From: Cordylochernes scorpioides
Taxonomy: Eukaryota; Arthropoda; Arachnida; Pseudoscorpiones; Chernetidae
Direction: 5' to 3'
Length of the DNA stretch: 64,000 nucleotides
Assembly: GCA_030710605.1 (NCBI GenBank)
Contig: CP092863.1
Span: forward strand, 117,101,072 to 117,165,071
The notes under the pieces were generated by a model. The model saw nothing but the letters and a program-made list of their open reading frames with translations. It did no database searches and had not been told where the DNA came from. The stretch's first letter is position 1. The number at the start of each line of letters is the position of its first letter. The position numbers were made by a program, and so were the translations under genes. Positions 54,076 to 64,000 of this stretch are shown here, piece after piece.

Positions 54076-57000
54076 CTTCCCCCCTCTCCAGAGGTCGTCA
54101 CGTCCTCGTGATTGACCTCATCAATTCTTTCAAAATAGGGTTTGATTCTTGAGACATGGACAATCAATGGGTCTTGACCAGGATTATCTTTTGGTTCAAT
54201 TAAGTAATTTACGTTGGACAGCTTCTTTAATATTCTATATGGGCCAAAATATTTTCTCAATAGTTTTTCACATTTTCCGATTTTCCTAACTGGTGTCCAA
54301 ACTGCCACTAAATGTCCTGGTTCATAGATTCTCTCCTTGTGTTTTTTGTCATAGTTTCTTTTCATTCTTTCCTGAGTCTTCTCTGTGTTGTTAATGACTA
54401 CCTGTCTCGTCCTTGCTATTTTATCTAAGTAGTTTTCTATATATTCGTCGTAATCGTCCGTGTTACTGTCCGTTGGGATATTCTCGTCGTCTAAGAGGGA
54501 CATGGGTTCCCTCCCAAACAACAGGAAAAATGGAGAGTAGCCTGTGGTTTCTTGAATTGTGGTATTATACGCGTGGGTGATAAAAGGAAGGATTTCGTCC
54601 CAGTTCTTCTGATCCGTATTCACATACATGCTGATCATATTGATTAAAGTTCTATTTAGCCGTTCCGTTAGCCCGTTAGTCTGGGGGTGGTAGCTCGTTG
54701 TGAAGCAATGTTTAACTTTGCACATTTTCATAACCTCCTTCATCAAATTGCTAGTGAATTGTGAACCTCTGTCGCTGATAAGAAATCTTGGAGCCCCGTG
54801 ACGTAAAAATATATGTTCGATTAAAAATGTAGAGACTTCTTTCACTGTCGCTTCTGGTACTGCCTTTGTTTCAGCATACTTGGTATAATAATCCGTCAAC
54901 ACAATTATCCATTTCCTTCTTCTTTTCGTTGATGGCAAGGGGCCAACAAAGTCAATTCCGATTCTTTCAAAAGGGTAGTTAGCTGGGGGAATAGGTTGTA
55001 GAAGTCCAGATGGCAACTGATTTGAACCTTTCCGACTTTGGCAAAGATGGCACGTCTTTACAAATTCGGAAACATCTTTCAGCATGGAAGGCCAATAGTA
55101 TTTATTCTTCAATCGGTATGTGGTTCTGGCGACGCCCAGATGGCCATTCAGCATATGGTTGTGGTATTCACTCATGATTTCTTTCCTTCTCTTCTTTGGC
55201 ACTACCAGCAACCATTCTCTACCTTCAGGATTTGGATTTTTCTTGTAGAGACACCCATTTTCTTCTTTAAAGTTCTGTGTAATTGAACGCTTGTTTCCAC
55301 TAAGGTTCTCCTTAATATTCTCAATAAAATCATCCTTTTCGTCTATTATTTGATTCAAAAATAGTCTTTCATAATCCTCGTCCCATTCGTTTTCTGGTAA
55401 GGGTCCTCTAGATAGACCATCAGCGTCCAGATGTTTTTTTCCCGATTTGTGTATAATTTCGAAATTATATTCCTGAATCTTCAGTGCCCATCGTGCTAAT
55501 CGGCCGGTCGGATCTTTTAAATTCTTAAGCCAGCATAGTGCGTGATGATCAGTGACGATTTTAAAGTTCCTTCCATATAAATAGGGCCGTAATTTTGATA
55601 TCGACCACACTACAGCTAAACATTCCTTTTCGGTGGTTGAATAATTTTGCTCAGGTTTACTTAGGGTTCGGCTCAAATATGATATTACCTTCTCTTCGCC
55701 ACCGATATTTTGAATTAGTGTTGCGCCTAAGCCGATGTTAGAGGCATCTGTGTGAATGCAGGTGGCTGCATTTGGATCAAAGTGACCTAAAATTGGCGGA
55801 TTCATAAGAGCTTTTTTAAAGTTTTGGAACGCTTCTTCCTGTTTTCCTGTCCAGATAAATTGAACATTTTTTCTGATGAGACTGGTCAATGGGTCAGCGA
55901 TTAATGAGAAAGCTTTAATAAATTTTCTATAATATGAGCACATTCCTAGGAATGATTGCACTTCTTTGGCCTTCTTGGGCTGAGGAAAATCTCTAACGGC
56001 TTTGATATTATATTCGGCAGGTTTTATACCCTCTTGGTTGGTTATATGTCCAAGGATCTCAAGTTCCTCGAAAGCAAATCTGCATTTCTTGGCGTTCAGT
56101 TTTAAATTAGATTCGCTGAAGCATCTGAGGACAGCTTCAAGTCTTTTAATGTGGGTTGGAAAGTCCGAGCTGTATATAATCACATCGTCCAGGTAGCAAA
56201 GGCAAATCTGCCATCTCAGATTTCCGAGGACATTGTCCATGTTCCTCTCAAAAGTAGCAGGGGCGTTGCATAGACCGAAGGGCATTACGTTGAATTCATA
56301 TAACCCATGTGCAGTAGTGAAAGCCGTCTTCTCTTTGTCTCTCTCTTCAATTTCGACTTGCCAATATCCCGATTTGAGATCTATTGCTGAGAAGTACTTG
56401 GATCCTTGGAGAGTATCCATTACATCATCAATTCTTGGTATTGGATAAACATCCTTCACTGTTACTTCATTTAATTTCCTGTAGTCCACACAAAATCTGT
56501 ATTTGCCATCTCTTTTTTTGACCAATATAACGGGAAAGGACCAGGGACTTGAAGATTGTCTAATTATTCCTTCTTCGAGCATCTCGTCTATTTGATCCTT
56601 TATGATGGTTCGTTCCTTAGCGCTTACCCGGTGAGGCTTGTGCTTTATCGGTTTTGCGTCTTCTGTATGAATCTGATGTTTTGCCAAATTGGTCCTACCT
56701 AACTTCGATGAGAACAAATCAGTATACTTGGCCAAAATTTGTTTTAACCTCTCTTGTTCTTTAAATGATAAATTTTTGTTTATTTGAAATTGTATTTCGT
56801 CATTTTCATTCTGCTTCTCTTTATTCTCTATAAAATTTACCCCTGCAGGAAGACTTCCATAAGCCAATGTTTGGTCTTTCATGATTTTTAAAGGTCGAGG
56901 ATAAGGGTTCGTTATCCAGATATGGGTTTTCTTATCCGTGACAGTAAGCAAACTTCTTGCCAATCGAAGACCATTTGTTTGAGTCATTCTGTTGTTCTCT

Positions 57001-57179
57001 TCGATGACATATTCGCCATCCTCTGCTTCTATTGAGGCCCTAATCAATTTGATAGATAGTTTAGGTATAACGGTATCTGTAGTGCTCTTTATTTTTTTTA
57101 GATCATAATTGCTTACGTCATGATTACTCATCAAATTATATTTTATTGTTTCTCGTTTACAATCAATTTTAGCATTCAT
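54063..57179 (-). CDS. pol: Gypsy pol: reverse transcriptase, RNase H, integrase
   Basis: 1038 codons. Copies genomic RNA into DNA and integrates it. Reverse transcriptase: KYRFCVDYRKLN, FSAIDLKSGYWQ, FNVMPFGLCNAPATFE, and the catalytic YLDD at residues about 328-331. RNase H: HTDASNIGLGATL and TDHHALCWLKNL. Integrase: an HHCC zinc finger (NGHLGVARTTYRL to TCHLCQSRK), first Asp at about 743 (IDFVGP), second at about 803 (SDRGSQF), Glu 36 positions later (LTERLNRTL), thus DD35E. All catalytic residues are present. The frame begins in the A-run that ends the protease frame, with ATG overlapping the protease stop as ATGA. It ends 13 nt inside the 3' LTR. No chromodomain motif was recognised after the integrase. 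Confidence 0.92.
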   Translation of the reverse strand: MNAKIDCKRETIKYNLMSNHDVSNYDLKKIKSTTDTVIPKLSIKLIRASIEAEDGEYVIEENNRMTQTNGLRLARSLLTVTDKKTHIWITNPYPRPLKIMKDQTLAYGSLPAGVNFIENKEKQNENDEIQFQINKNLSFKEQERLKQILAKYTDLFSSKLGRTNLAKHQIHTEDAKPIKHKPHRVSAKERTIIKDQIDEMLEEGIIRQSSSPWSFPVILVKKRDGKYRFCVDYRKLNEVTVKDVYPIPRIDDVMDTLQGSKYFSAIDLKSGYWQVEIEERDKEKTAFTTAHGLYEFNVMPFGLCNAPATFERNMDNVLGNLRWQICLCYLDDVIIYSSDFPTHIKRLEAVLRCFSESNLKLNAKKCRFAFEELEILGHITNQEGIKPAEYNIKAVRDFPQPKKAKEVQSFLGMCSYYRKFIKAFSLIADPLTSLIRKNVQFIWTGKQEEAFQNFKKALMNPPILGHFDPNAATCIHTDASNIGLGATLIQNIGGEEKVISYLSRTLSKPEQNYSTTEKECLAVVWSISKLRPYLYGRNFKIVTDHHALCWLKNLKDPTGRLARWALKIQEYNFEIIHKSGKKHLDADGLSRGPLPENEWDEDYERLFLNQIIDEKDDFIENIKENLSGNKRSITQNFKEENGCLYKKNPNPEGREWLLVVPKKRRKEIMSEYHNHMLNGHLGVARTTYRLKNKYYWPSMLKDVSEFVKTCHLCQSRKGSNQLPSGLLQPIPPANYPFERIGIDFVGPLPSTKRRRKWIIVLTDYYTKYAETKAVPEATVKEVSTFLIEHIFLRHGAPRFLISDRGSQFTSNLMKEVMKMCKVKHCFTTSYHPQTNGLTERLNRTLINMISMYVNTDQKNWDEILPFITHAYNTTIQETTGYSPFFLLFGREPMSLLDDENIPTDSNTDDYDEYIENYLDKIARTRQVVINNTEKTQERMKRNYDKKHKERIYEPGHLVAVWTPVRKIGKCEKLLRKYFGPYRILKKLSNVNYLIEPKDNPGQDPLIVHVSRIKPYFERIDEVNHEDVTTSGEGGSVTS
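54076..54089 (-). promoter_or_regulatory. Polypurine tract
   Basis: GGAGAGGGGGGAAG on the minus strand, immediately before the 3' LTR. Expected primer for plus-strand synthesis. It is also coding (the SGEGGS end of pol). Confidence 0.8.
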
Positions 57180-57535
57180 TTTTTAAGGAAATCTCGTCCA
57201 AGAATAAGAGTTCGTAGATGCGCGTCCATTACTACAAATTCGTGGGATAATTCAGTGTCATCAATTTTTAAATCTAAAATAATGCTACCTACCATATCTA
57301 ATTTTTTCCCATCGGGTCCTGAACACGTTTTAGTGAGACTATTTATTTCACGGCCAGCAAAAAGTGCTGTTCTTAGGTCGACCACTGAAAGATCGGCGCC
57401 TGTATCAATCAAAGCTTCGCATAACCCTATCTTGTCCACATTAATATTAATTTTGTACCTAGGGTCCAACTTTCTAATTCCATTTATGGTCGACTTGCTT
57501 TGATTGAAGGAATCAGGCGCGACACTTAGTTTAAA
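57176..57535 (-). CDS. Gypsy aspartic protease
   Basis: Small frame between gag and pol, entered from gag by a -1 shift (site 57529-57535). The first ATG is at 57469 but the frame is open upstream to the shift site. The active site ALIDTGADLSVVD (D-T-G) and the later LILGRDFL match retroviral-type aspartic proteases, which cleave Gag and Pol into mature proteins. It ends CTT-AAA-AAA-TGA, where pol starts in the -1 frame. Confidence 0.85.
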   Translation of the reverse strand, partial: FKLSVAPDSFNQSKSTINGIRKLDPRYKININVDKIGLCEALIDTGADLSVVDLRTALFAGREINSLTKTCSGPDGKKLDMVGSIILDLKIDDTELSHEFVVMDAHLRTLILGRDFLKK

Positions 57536-58690
57536 TCTTCCAACACGGAATATCTATTCCGTGTAGGAATATTCGTTTGTGTGTCATTACAAACATCCGC
57601 ATAGAGGCGAGGCCGTGTATAATCTTTCCTTTCGTCCATTTGAAGGTTTTCTTGGCTCTTGTCTTGGGAAACTGAGGGGACCTCTTCTACGATCCTCACA
57701 AACTTGACTCTGCAATACCGCGCTACGTGTCCTGGCTTGTTACACTTGAAACATATTGGTCTCCCGTCTTCTGTCCTATTCCTGTTTGAATCTGGACTCT
57801 TATTGTATGTTTCCCTTGGGTAGACCGGTTTTGGCTCATGAATGGGAGTGTAAAATCGTCTAGGGGCAGATACCTGGGGCAGCGGCTTGTTCTGGTAGTA
57901 CCTCTGAGCGGGGGCCTGGGGCTTGGGGGATGTTCTGGTAGTACCTCGGAGCGGGGGCCTGTGGCTTGGAGGTGTTCTGGTCTGGTCTTCTGAACGACGG
58001 AGCGTTCTTCCATTGCTCTTGATGATGGGAACGAGGAGAGCGTGGTCCATTATATAGAGCCTTTGATTTTTCTATACGTTCTTGATAATTATTTTCAAAC
58101 AAATCCACCTTTTTACACAATCTTAGGAGTTCGTTGGTATTCTTAGGAGGGCTTAAGTAGAGGGCAAAAGAGTATTCTTTCTTTAACCCTCCAATAACCC
58201 AATTTATTTTATTCTCTTCTTCCATTTGGGGATCGACCTTGTTGCACAGAACCAGGATAACCTCTGCAAACCTGATTGCAGGTTCATTCCACTGCTGCAT
58301 TCTGTTCAGCCTCATCTTCAATTCTTCTTTGTTGGCGTCTGAGCCAAAATCCTGAATTAGGCGGCTCTTGAAATGTTCCCAGCTGGTAAAACTTATCTTG
58401 TGTAGGTCCAGCCAGGTTTTGGCGCTACCAATCATGTTCATGGCTGCATAGCGAGAAATAATATATTCTGCCCAGTGGTACAGGAAGCCAATTTCTTCAA
58501 GGGACTCAATCCATGGGCGAGGGTCTTCTGTTCCATCATATTTGGGGATGTCTATATTGGGGTTCAAAACAACTGGGTCGGCACTTGCATCTCTACCAAT
58601 TGTTGCACTGGGCTGAGGTTTGGCAGATTCTTCAGTCTTGAGTCTCTCCTCAGACGTGTCTTGCATCTTTCCAGAGCGTGTTTCAACCAT
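57526..58690 (-). CDS. gag: Gypsy gag, one frame break
   Basis: Starts MVETRSGKMQDTSEER at 58690, inside the 5' LTR, and crosses the LTR boundary and primer site without interruption. Capsid-like region: IDIPKYDGTEDPRPWIESL, KTWLDLHKISFTSWEHFKS, RLNRMQQWNEPAIRFAEVI. A proline-rich repeat follows (57860-58050), where the frame changes; the second part has a CCHC knuckle CFKCNKPGHVARYC and ends ...EDLN just before TAA at 57526. The break lies in a repeated tract, which suggests slippage in this copy or an assembly error. Gag forms the particle and packages RNA. Confidence 0.85.
57529..57535 (-). promoter_or_regulatory. Candidate -1 ribosomal frameshift heptamer U UUA AAC
   Basis: In gag frame the codons are GA-U UUA AAC UAA: an ideal X-XXY-YYZ heptamer directly before the gag stop, and the -1 frame is exactly the protease frame. 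A downstream pseudoknot was not modelled. Confidence 0.75.
58581..58598 (-). promoter_or_regulatory. Primer binding site
   Basis: TGGTAGAGATGCAAGTGC, starting 2 nt inside the 5' LTR boundary, is complementary to a tRNA end ..CUACCA. The tRNA is not identified. The gag-only element at 38.9 kb has the related TGGTGGAGAGACTGG at the same place. Confidence 0.6.
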
Positions 58691-58936
58691 CCTACAAATT
58701 TATATAAGGGAATAATGAGATAAGTCTACTTTAAGTAGCCTCCAGAATCATGTATTTATTTTTCTCACATCAAAGAGAACATTGAAGTCACACGTGTACC
58801 TAAATACAAATGATGATAATCTAAATAATCTGTTTTAAATAAATATCATAGAATATAAAAATAAATAAATATATAATTCAAATTTCAAATATATTAAAAA
58901 TAATATAAGATATACGCCATTAATCATGATGTAACA
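58601..58936 (-). repeat. 5' LTR of the Gypsy element
   Basis: 336 bp. Contains the gag ATG at 58690, so the last 90 bp of the LTR are coding. Transcription must start upstream of that ATG within the LTR; no TATA box was assigned. Confidence 0.92.
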
Positions 58937-61900
58937 GTATTGACAGGAGGATGTATCACACAGCTGATAACAGGGTTGTCTAGAGTGGCCGCTATAGACA
59001 GGTGTATGTATCACACAGCTGATAACAGGGTTATCTAGAATGGCCGCTATATACAGGGTGGTCTGTATAGACAGGTGGATGTAACACACTGCTGATAACA
59101 GGGTTGTCTAGAGTGGTCGCTATAGAAAGGGTGGTCTGTATAGACAGGTGTATGTATCACACTGCTGATAACAGGGTTGCCTAAAGTGACCGCTATAGAC
59201 AGGGTGGTCTGTATAGACAGGTGAATGTAACACACTGATGATAACAGGGTTGCCTAAAGTGACCGCTATAGGCAGGGTGGTCTGTATAGACAGGTGGATG
59301 TATCACACAGCTGATAACAGGGTTGTCTAGAGTGGCCGCTATAGACAGGTGTATGTATCACACAGCTGATAACAGGGTTATCTAGAATGGCGGCTATATA
59401 CAGGGTGGTCTGTATAGACAGGTGGATGTAACACACTGCTGATAACAGGGTTGTCTAGAGTGGTCGCTATAGACAGGGTGGTCTGTATAGACAGGTGTAT
59501 GTATCACACTGCTGATAACAGGGTTGCCTAAAGTGACCGCTATAGACAGGGTGGTCTGTATAGACAGGTGGATGTAACACACTGCTGATCACAGGGTTGT
59601 CTAGAGTGGTCGCTATAGACAGGGTGGTCTGTATAGACAGGTGTATGTATCACACTGCTGATAACAGGGTTGCCTAAAGTGACCGCTATAGACAGAGTGG
59701 TCTGTATAGACAGGTGGATGTAGCACACTGCTGATAACAGGGGTGTCTAGAGTGGCCGCTATAGACAGGATGGTCTGTATAGACAGGTGTATGTATCACA
59801 CTGCTTATAACAGGGTTGCCTAAAGTGACCGCTATAGACAGGTGAATGTAACACACTGATGATAACAGGGTTGCCTAAAGTGACCGCTATAGACAGGGTG
59901 GTCTGTATAGACAGGTGAATGTAACACACTGATGATAACAGGGTTGCCTAAAGTGACCGCTATAGACAGGGTGGTCTGTATAGACAGGTGGATGTAGCAC
60001 ACTGCTGATAACAGGGTTGCCTAAAGTGACCGCTATAGACAGGGTGGTCTGTATAGACAGGTGGATGTAACACACTGCTGATCACAGGGTTGTCTAGAGT
60101 GGTCGCTATAGACAGGGTGGTCTGTATAGACAGGTGTATGTATCACACTGCTGATAACAGGGTTGCCTAGAGTGACCGCTATAGACAGGGTGGTCTGTAT
60201 AGACAGGTGGATGTAGCACACTGCTGATAACAGGGGTGTCTAGAGTGGCCGCTATAGACAGGGTGGTCTGTATAGACAGGTGTATGTATCACACTGCTGA
60301 TAACAGGGTTGCCTAAAGTGACCGCTATAGACAGGGTGGTCTGTATAGACAGGTGAATGTAACACACTGATGATAACAGGGTTGCCTAAAGTGACCGCTA
60401 TAGGCAGGGTGGTCTGTATAGACAGGTGGATGTATCACACAGCTGATAACAGGGTTGTCTAGAGTGGCCGCTATAGACAGGTGTATGTATCACACAGCTG
60501 ATAACAGGGTTATCTAGAATGGCGGCTATATACAGGGTGGTCTGTATAGACAGGTGGATGTAACACACTGCTGATAACAGGGTTGTCTAGAGTGGTCGCT
60601 ATAGACAGGGTGGTCTGTATAGACAGGTGTATGTATCACACTGCTGATAACAGGGTTGCCTAAAGTGACCGCTATAGACAGGGTGGTCTGTATAGACAGG
60701 TGGATGTAGCACACTGCTGATAACAGGGGTGTCTAGAGTGGCCGCTATAGACAGGATGGTCTGTATAGACAGGTGTATGTGTCACACTGCTTATAACAGG
60801 GTTGCCTAAAGTGACCGCTATAGACAGGTGAATGTAACACACTGATGATAACAGGGTTGCCTAAAGTGACCGCTATACACAGGGTGGTCTGTATAGACAG
60901 GTGAATGTAACACACTGATGATAACAGGGTTGCCTAAAGTGACCGCTATAGACAGGGTGGTCTGTATAGACAGGTGGATGTAGCACACTGCTGATAACAG
61001 GGTTGCCTAAAGTGACCGCTATAGACAGGGTGGTCTGTATAGACAGGTGGATGTAACACACTGCTGATCACAGGGTTGTCTAGAGTGGTCGCTATAGACA
61101 GGGTGGTCTGTATAGACAGGTGTATGTATCACACTGCTGATAACAGGGTTGCCTAAAGTGACCGCTATAGACAGGGTGGTCTGTATAGACAGGTGGATGT
61201 AGCACACTGCTGATAACAGGGGTGTCTAGAGTGGCCGCTATAGACAGGGTGGTCTGTATAGACAGGTGTATGTATCACACTTCTGATAACAGGGTTGTCT
61301 AAAGTGACCGCTATAGACAGGGTGGTCTGTATAGACAGGTGAATGTAACACACTGATGATAACAGGGTTGCCTAAAGTGACCGCTATAGACAGGGTGGTC
61401 TGTATAGACAGGTGAATGTAACACACTGATGATAACAGGGTTGCCTAAAGTGACCGCTATAGACAGGGTGGTCTGTATAGACAGGTGGATGTAGCACACT
61501 GCTGATAACAGGGTTGCCTAAAGTGACCGCTATAGACAGGGTGGTCTGTATAGACAGGTGGATGTAGCACACTGCTGATAACAGGGGTGTCTAGAGTGGC
61601 CGCTATAGACAGGGTGGTCTGTATAGACAGGTGTATGTATCACACTGCTGATAACAGGGTTGCCTAAAGTGACCGCTATAGACAGGGTGGTCTGTATAGG
61701 CAGGTGAATGTAACACACTGATGATAACAGGGTTGCCTAAAGTGACCGCTATAGACAGGGTGGTCTGTATAGACAGGTGGATGTAACACACTGCTGATCA
61801 CAGGGTTGTCTAGAGTGGTCGCTATAGACAGGGTGGTCTGTATAGACAGGTGTATGTATCACTGCTGATAACAGGGTTGCCTGAAGTGACCGCTATAGAC

Positions 61901-64000
61901 AGGGTGGTCTGTATAGACAGGTGGATGTAGCACACTGCTGATAACAGGGGTGTCTAGAGTGGCCGCTATAGACAGGGTGGTCTGTATAGACAGGTGTATG
62001 TATCACACTGCTGATAACAGGGTTGCCTAAAGTGACCGCTATAGACAGGGTGGTCTGTATAGACAGGTGAATGTAACACACTGATGATAACAGGGTTGCC
62101 TAAAGTGACCGCTATAGACAGGGTGGTTTGTATAGACAGGTGGATGTATCACACAGCTGATAACAGGGTTGTCTAGAGTGGCCGCTATAGACAGGTGTAT
62201 GTATCACACAGCTGATAACAGGGTTATCTAGAATGGCCGCTATATACAGGGTGGTCTGTATAGACAGGTGGATGTAACACACTGCTGATAACAGGGTTGT
62301 CTAGAGTGGTCGATATAGACATGGTGGTCTGTATAGACAGGTGTATGTATCACACTGCTGATAACAGGGTTGCCTAAAGTGACCGCTATAGACAGGGTGG
62401 TCTGTATAGGCAGGTGAATGTAACACACTGATGATAACATGGTTGTCTAAAGTGACCGCTATAGACAGGGTGGTCTGTATAGACAGGTGGATGTAGCACA
62501 CTGCTGATAACAGGGTTGCCTAAAGTGACCGCTATAGACAGGGTGGTCTGTATAGACAGGTGGATGTAACACACTGCTGATCACAGGGTTGTCTAGAGTG
62601 GTCGCTATAGACAGGGTGGTCTGTATAGACAGGTGTATGTATCACACTGCTGATAACAGGGTTGCCTGAAGTGACCGCTATAGACAGGGTGGTCTGTATA
62701 GACAGGTGGATGTAGCACACTGCTGATAACAGGGGTGTCTAGAGTGGCCGCTATAGACAGGGTGGTCTGTATAGACAGGTGTATGTATCACACTGCTGAT
62801 AACAGGGTTGCCTAAAGTGACCGCTATAGACAGGGTGGTCTGTATAGACAGGTGAATGTAACACACTGATGATAACAGGGTTGCCTAAAGTGACCGCTAT
62901 AGACAGGGTGGTCTGTATAGACAGGTGGATGTATCACACAGCTGATAACAGGGTTGTCTAGAGTGGCCGCTATAGACAGGTGTATGTATCACACAGCTGA
63001 TAACAGGGTTATCTAGAATGGCTGCTATATACAGGGTGGTCTGTATAGACAGGTGGATGTAACACACTGCTGATAACAGGGTTGTCTAGAGTGGTCGATA
63101 TAGACAGGGTGGTCTGTATAGACAGGTGTATGTATCACACTGCTGATAACAGGGTTGCCTAAAGTGACCGCTATAGACAGGGTGGTCTGTATAGACAGGT
63201 GAATGTAACACACTGATGATAACAGGGTTGCCTAAAGTGACCGCTATAGACAGGGTGGTCTGTATAGACAGGTGGATGTAGCACACTGCTGATAACAGGG
63301 TTGCCTAAAGTGACCGCTATAGACAGGGTGGTCTGTATAGACAGGTGGATGTAACACACTGCTGATCACAGGGTTGTCTAGAGTGGTCGCTATAGACAGG
63401 GTGGTCTGTATAGACAGGTGTATGTATCACACTGCTGATAACAGGGTTGCCTAAAGTGACCGCTATAGACAGGGTGGTCTGTATAGACAGGTGGATGTAG
63501 CACACTGCTGATAACAGGGGTGTCTAGAGTGGCCGCTATAGACAGGGTGGTCTGTATAGACAGGTGTATGTATCACACTGCTGATAACAGGGTTGCCTAA
63601 AGTGACCGCTATAGACAGGGTGGTCTGTATAGACAGGTGAATGTAACACACTGATGATAACAGGGTTGCCTAAAGTGACCGCTATAGGCAGGGTGGTCTG
63701 TATAGACAGGTGGATGTATCACACAGCTGATAACAGGGTTGTCTAGAGTGGCCGCTATAGACAGGTGTATGTATCACACAGCTGATAACAGGGTTATCTA
63801 GAATGGCGGCTATATACAGGGTGGTCTGTATAGACAGGTGGATGTAACACACTGCTGATAACAGGGTTGTCTAGAGTGGTCGCTATAGACAGGGTGGTCT
63901 GTATAGACAGGTGTATGTATCACACTGCTGATAACAGGGTTGCCTAAAGTGACCGCTATAGACAGGGTGGTCTGTATAGACAGGTGGATGTAACACACTG
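58937..64000. repeat. 73-bp minisatellite, main array (about 70 units), continues past the window
   Basis: Unit: GGGTTGCCTAAAGTGACCGC, TATAGACAGGGTGGTCTGTA, TAGACAGGTGGATGTAACAC, ACTGCTGATAACA. Shorter 53-bp units lacking one GGGTGGTCTGTATAGACAGG occur near 58978, 59325, 60457, 62170, 62958 and 63743. Variant units recur in blocks, with about 785 bp between the last three short units, indicating higher-order repeats. Since 73 is not a multiple of 3, each frame changes from unit to unit. The roughly 62-codon frames found throughout are by-products. Confidence 0.95.

Larger units (their letters stand above)
53740..58936 (-). mobile_element. Young Ty3/Gypsy LTR retrotransposon, 5.2 kb
   Basis: LTRs of 336 bp differ at about five positions by eye. 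Target duplication GTAT at 53736-53739 and 58937-58940. Order on the minus strand: 5' LTR, gag, protease, reverse transcriptase, RNase H, integrase, 3' LTR; no env. LTR ends are TGTTAC..TGCAACA. The element has a primer site 2 nt after the LTR and a purine tract touching the 3' LTR. Gag has one frame break; the pol frame is intact over 1038 codons. Confidence 0.95.

Noticed and set aside
54063-58690. Endogenous retrovirus with env
   Set aside because: Pol ends inside the 3' LTR and no frame for an envelope protein exists between them, so it is an ordinary Gypsy retrotransposon.
58835-63998. Dozens of frames of about 62 codons starting MCYIHLSIQTT
   Set aside because: All are translations of the 73-bp minisatellite. 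The period is not a multiple of 3, so frames shift from unit to unit and end at a fixed stop.
58937-64000. CRISPR array
   Set aside because: Eukaryotic DNA; units are contiguous without unique spacers, and no cas genes are present.

Overview
Eukaryotic, AT-rich, repeat-dominated nuclear DNA with one assembly gap of 100 N (16525-16624). The transposon spectrum (Tc1, mariner DD34D, piggyBac, Ty3/Gypsy, LINE tails with short simple-repeat tails, a Penelope-like nuclease relic, an EEP nuclease relic) points to an invertebrate. My guess is an arthropod, possibly an arachnid, but nothing in the window fixes the species. There are no operons and no CRISPR.

Host genes are scarce. The only convincing protein-coding locus is an intronless, GC-rich gene on the minus strand at about 5.0-6.1 kb, with a PTB-like N-terminus and a C-terminal PP1-docking-like motif. 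A tRNA-Gly(GCC)-like gene lies at 15.8 kb and a degenerate tRNA-like sequence at 53.3 kb.

Layout: 0-11 kb is AT-rich unique DNA with short nonautonomous transposons. 11.6-13.25 kb is a tandem array whose unit contains a mutated U6 snRNA on the minus strand. 14.9-15.4 kb is a tandem array of a LINE 3' end. 23.7-24.5 kb is a miniature transposon expanded internally to seven units. 26.9-27.4 kb holds an EEP endonuclease relic and 29.1-29.35 kb a Penelope-type GIY-YIG relic. 32.69-34.07 kb is a deleted piggyBac element with a LINE tail inserted in it. 34.63-36.04 kb is a broken Tc1 element nested in a copy of the commonest miniature transposon. 36.95-37.44 kb is a long palindrome. 38.93-40.96 kb is a gag-only LTR element. 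42.4-43.2 kb is a 57-bp minisatellite. 44.23-45.55 kb is a broken mariner. 46.44-46.79 kb is a solo LTR. 51.5-52.5 kb is a LINE 3' portion. From 53.4 kb to the window end lies a roughly 73-bp minisatellite, interrupted at 53740-58936 by a young Ty3/Gypsy element with 336-bp LTRs.

The most interesting observations are: (1) a dispersed repeat family carrying hammerhead-ribozyme-like cores, alongside a second palindromic family with a related box and a Penelope GIY-YIG relic; (2) the U6-derived satellite; (3) the Gypsy element, whose gag start codon lies inside the 5' LTR, whose pol stop lies inside the 3' LTR, and which has a U-UUA-AAC frameshift heptamer directly before the gag stop; (4) a miniature transposon family seen at 15 loci that repeatedly carries the same internal tandem duplication.
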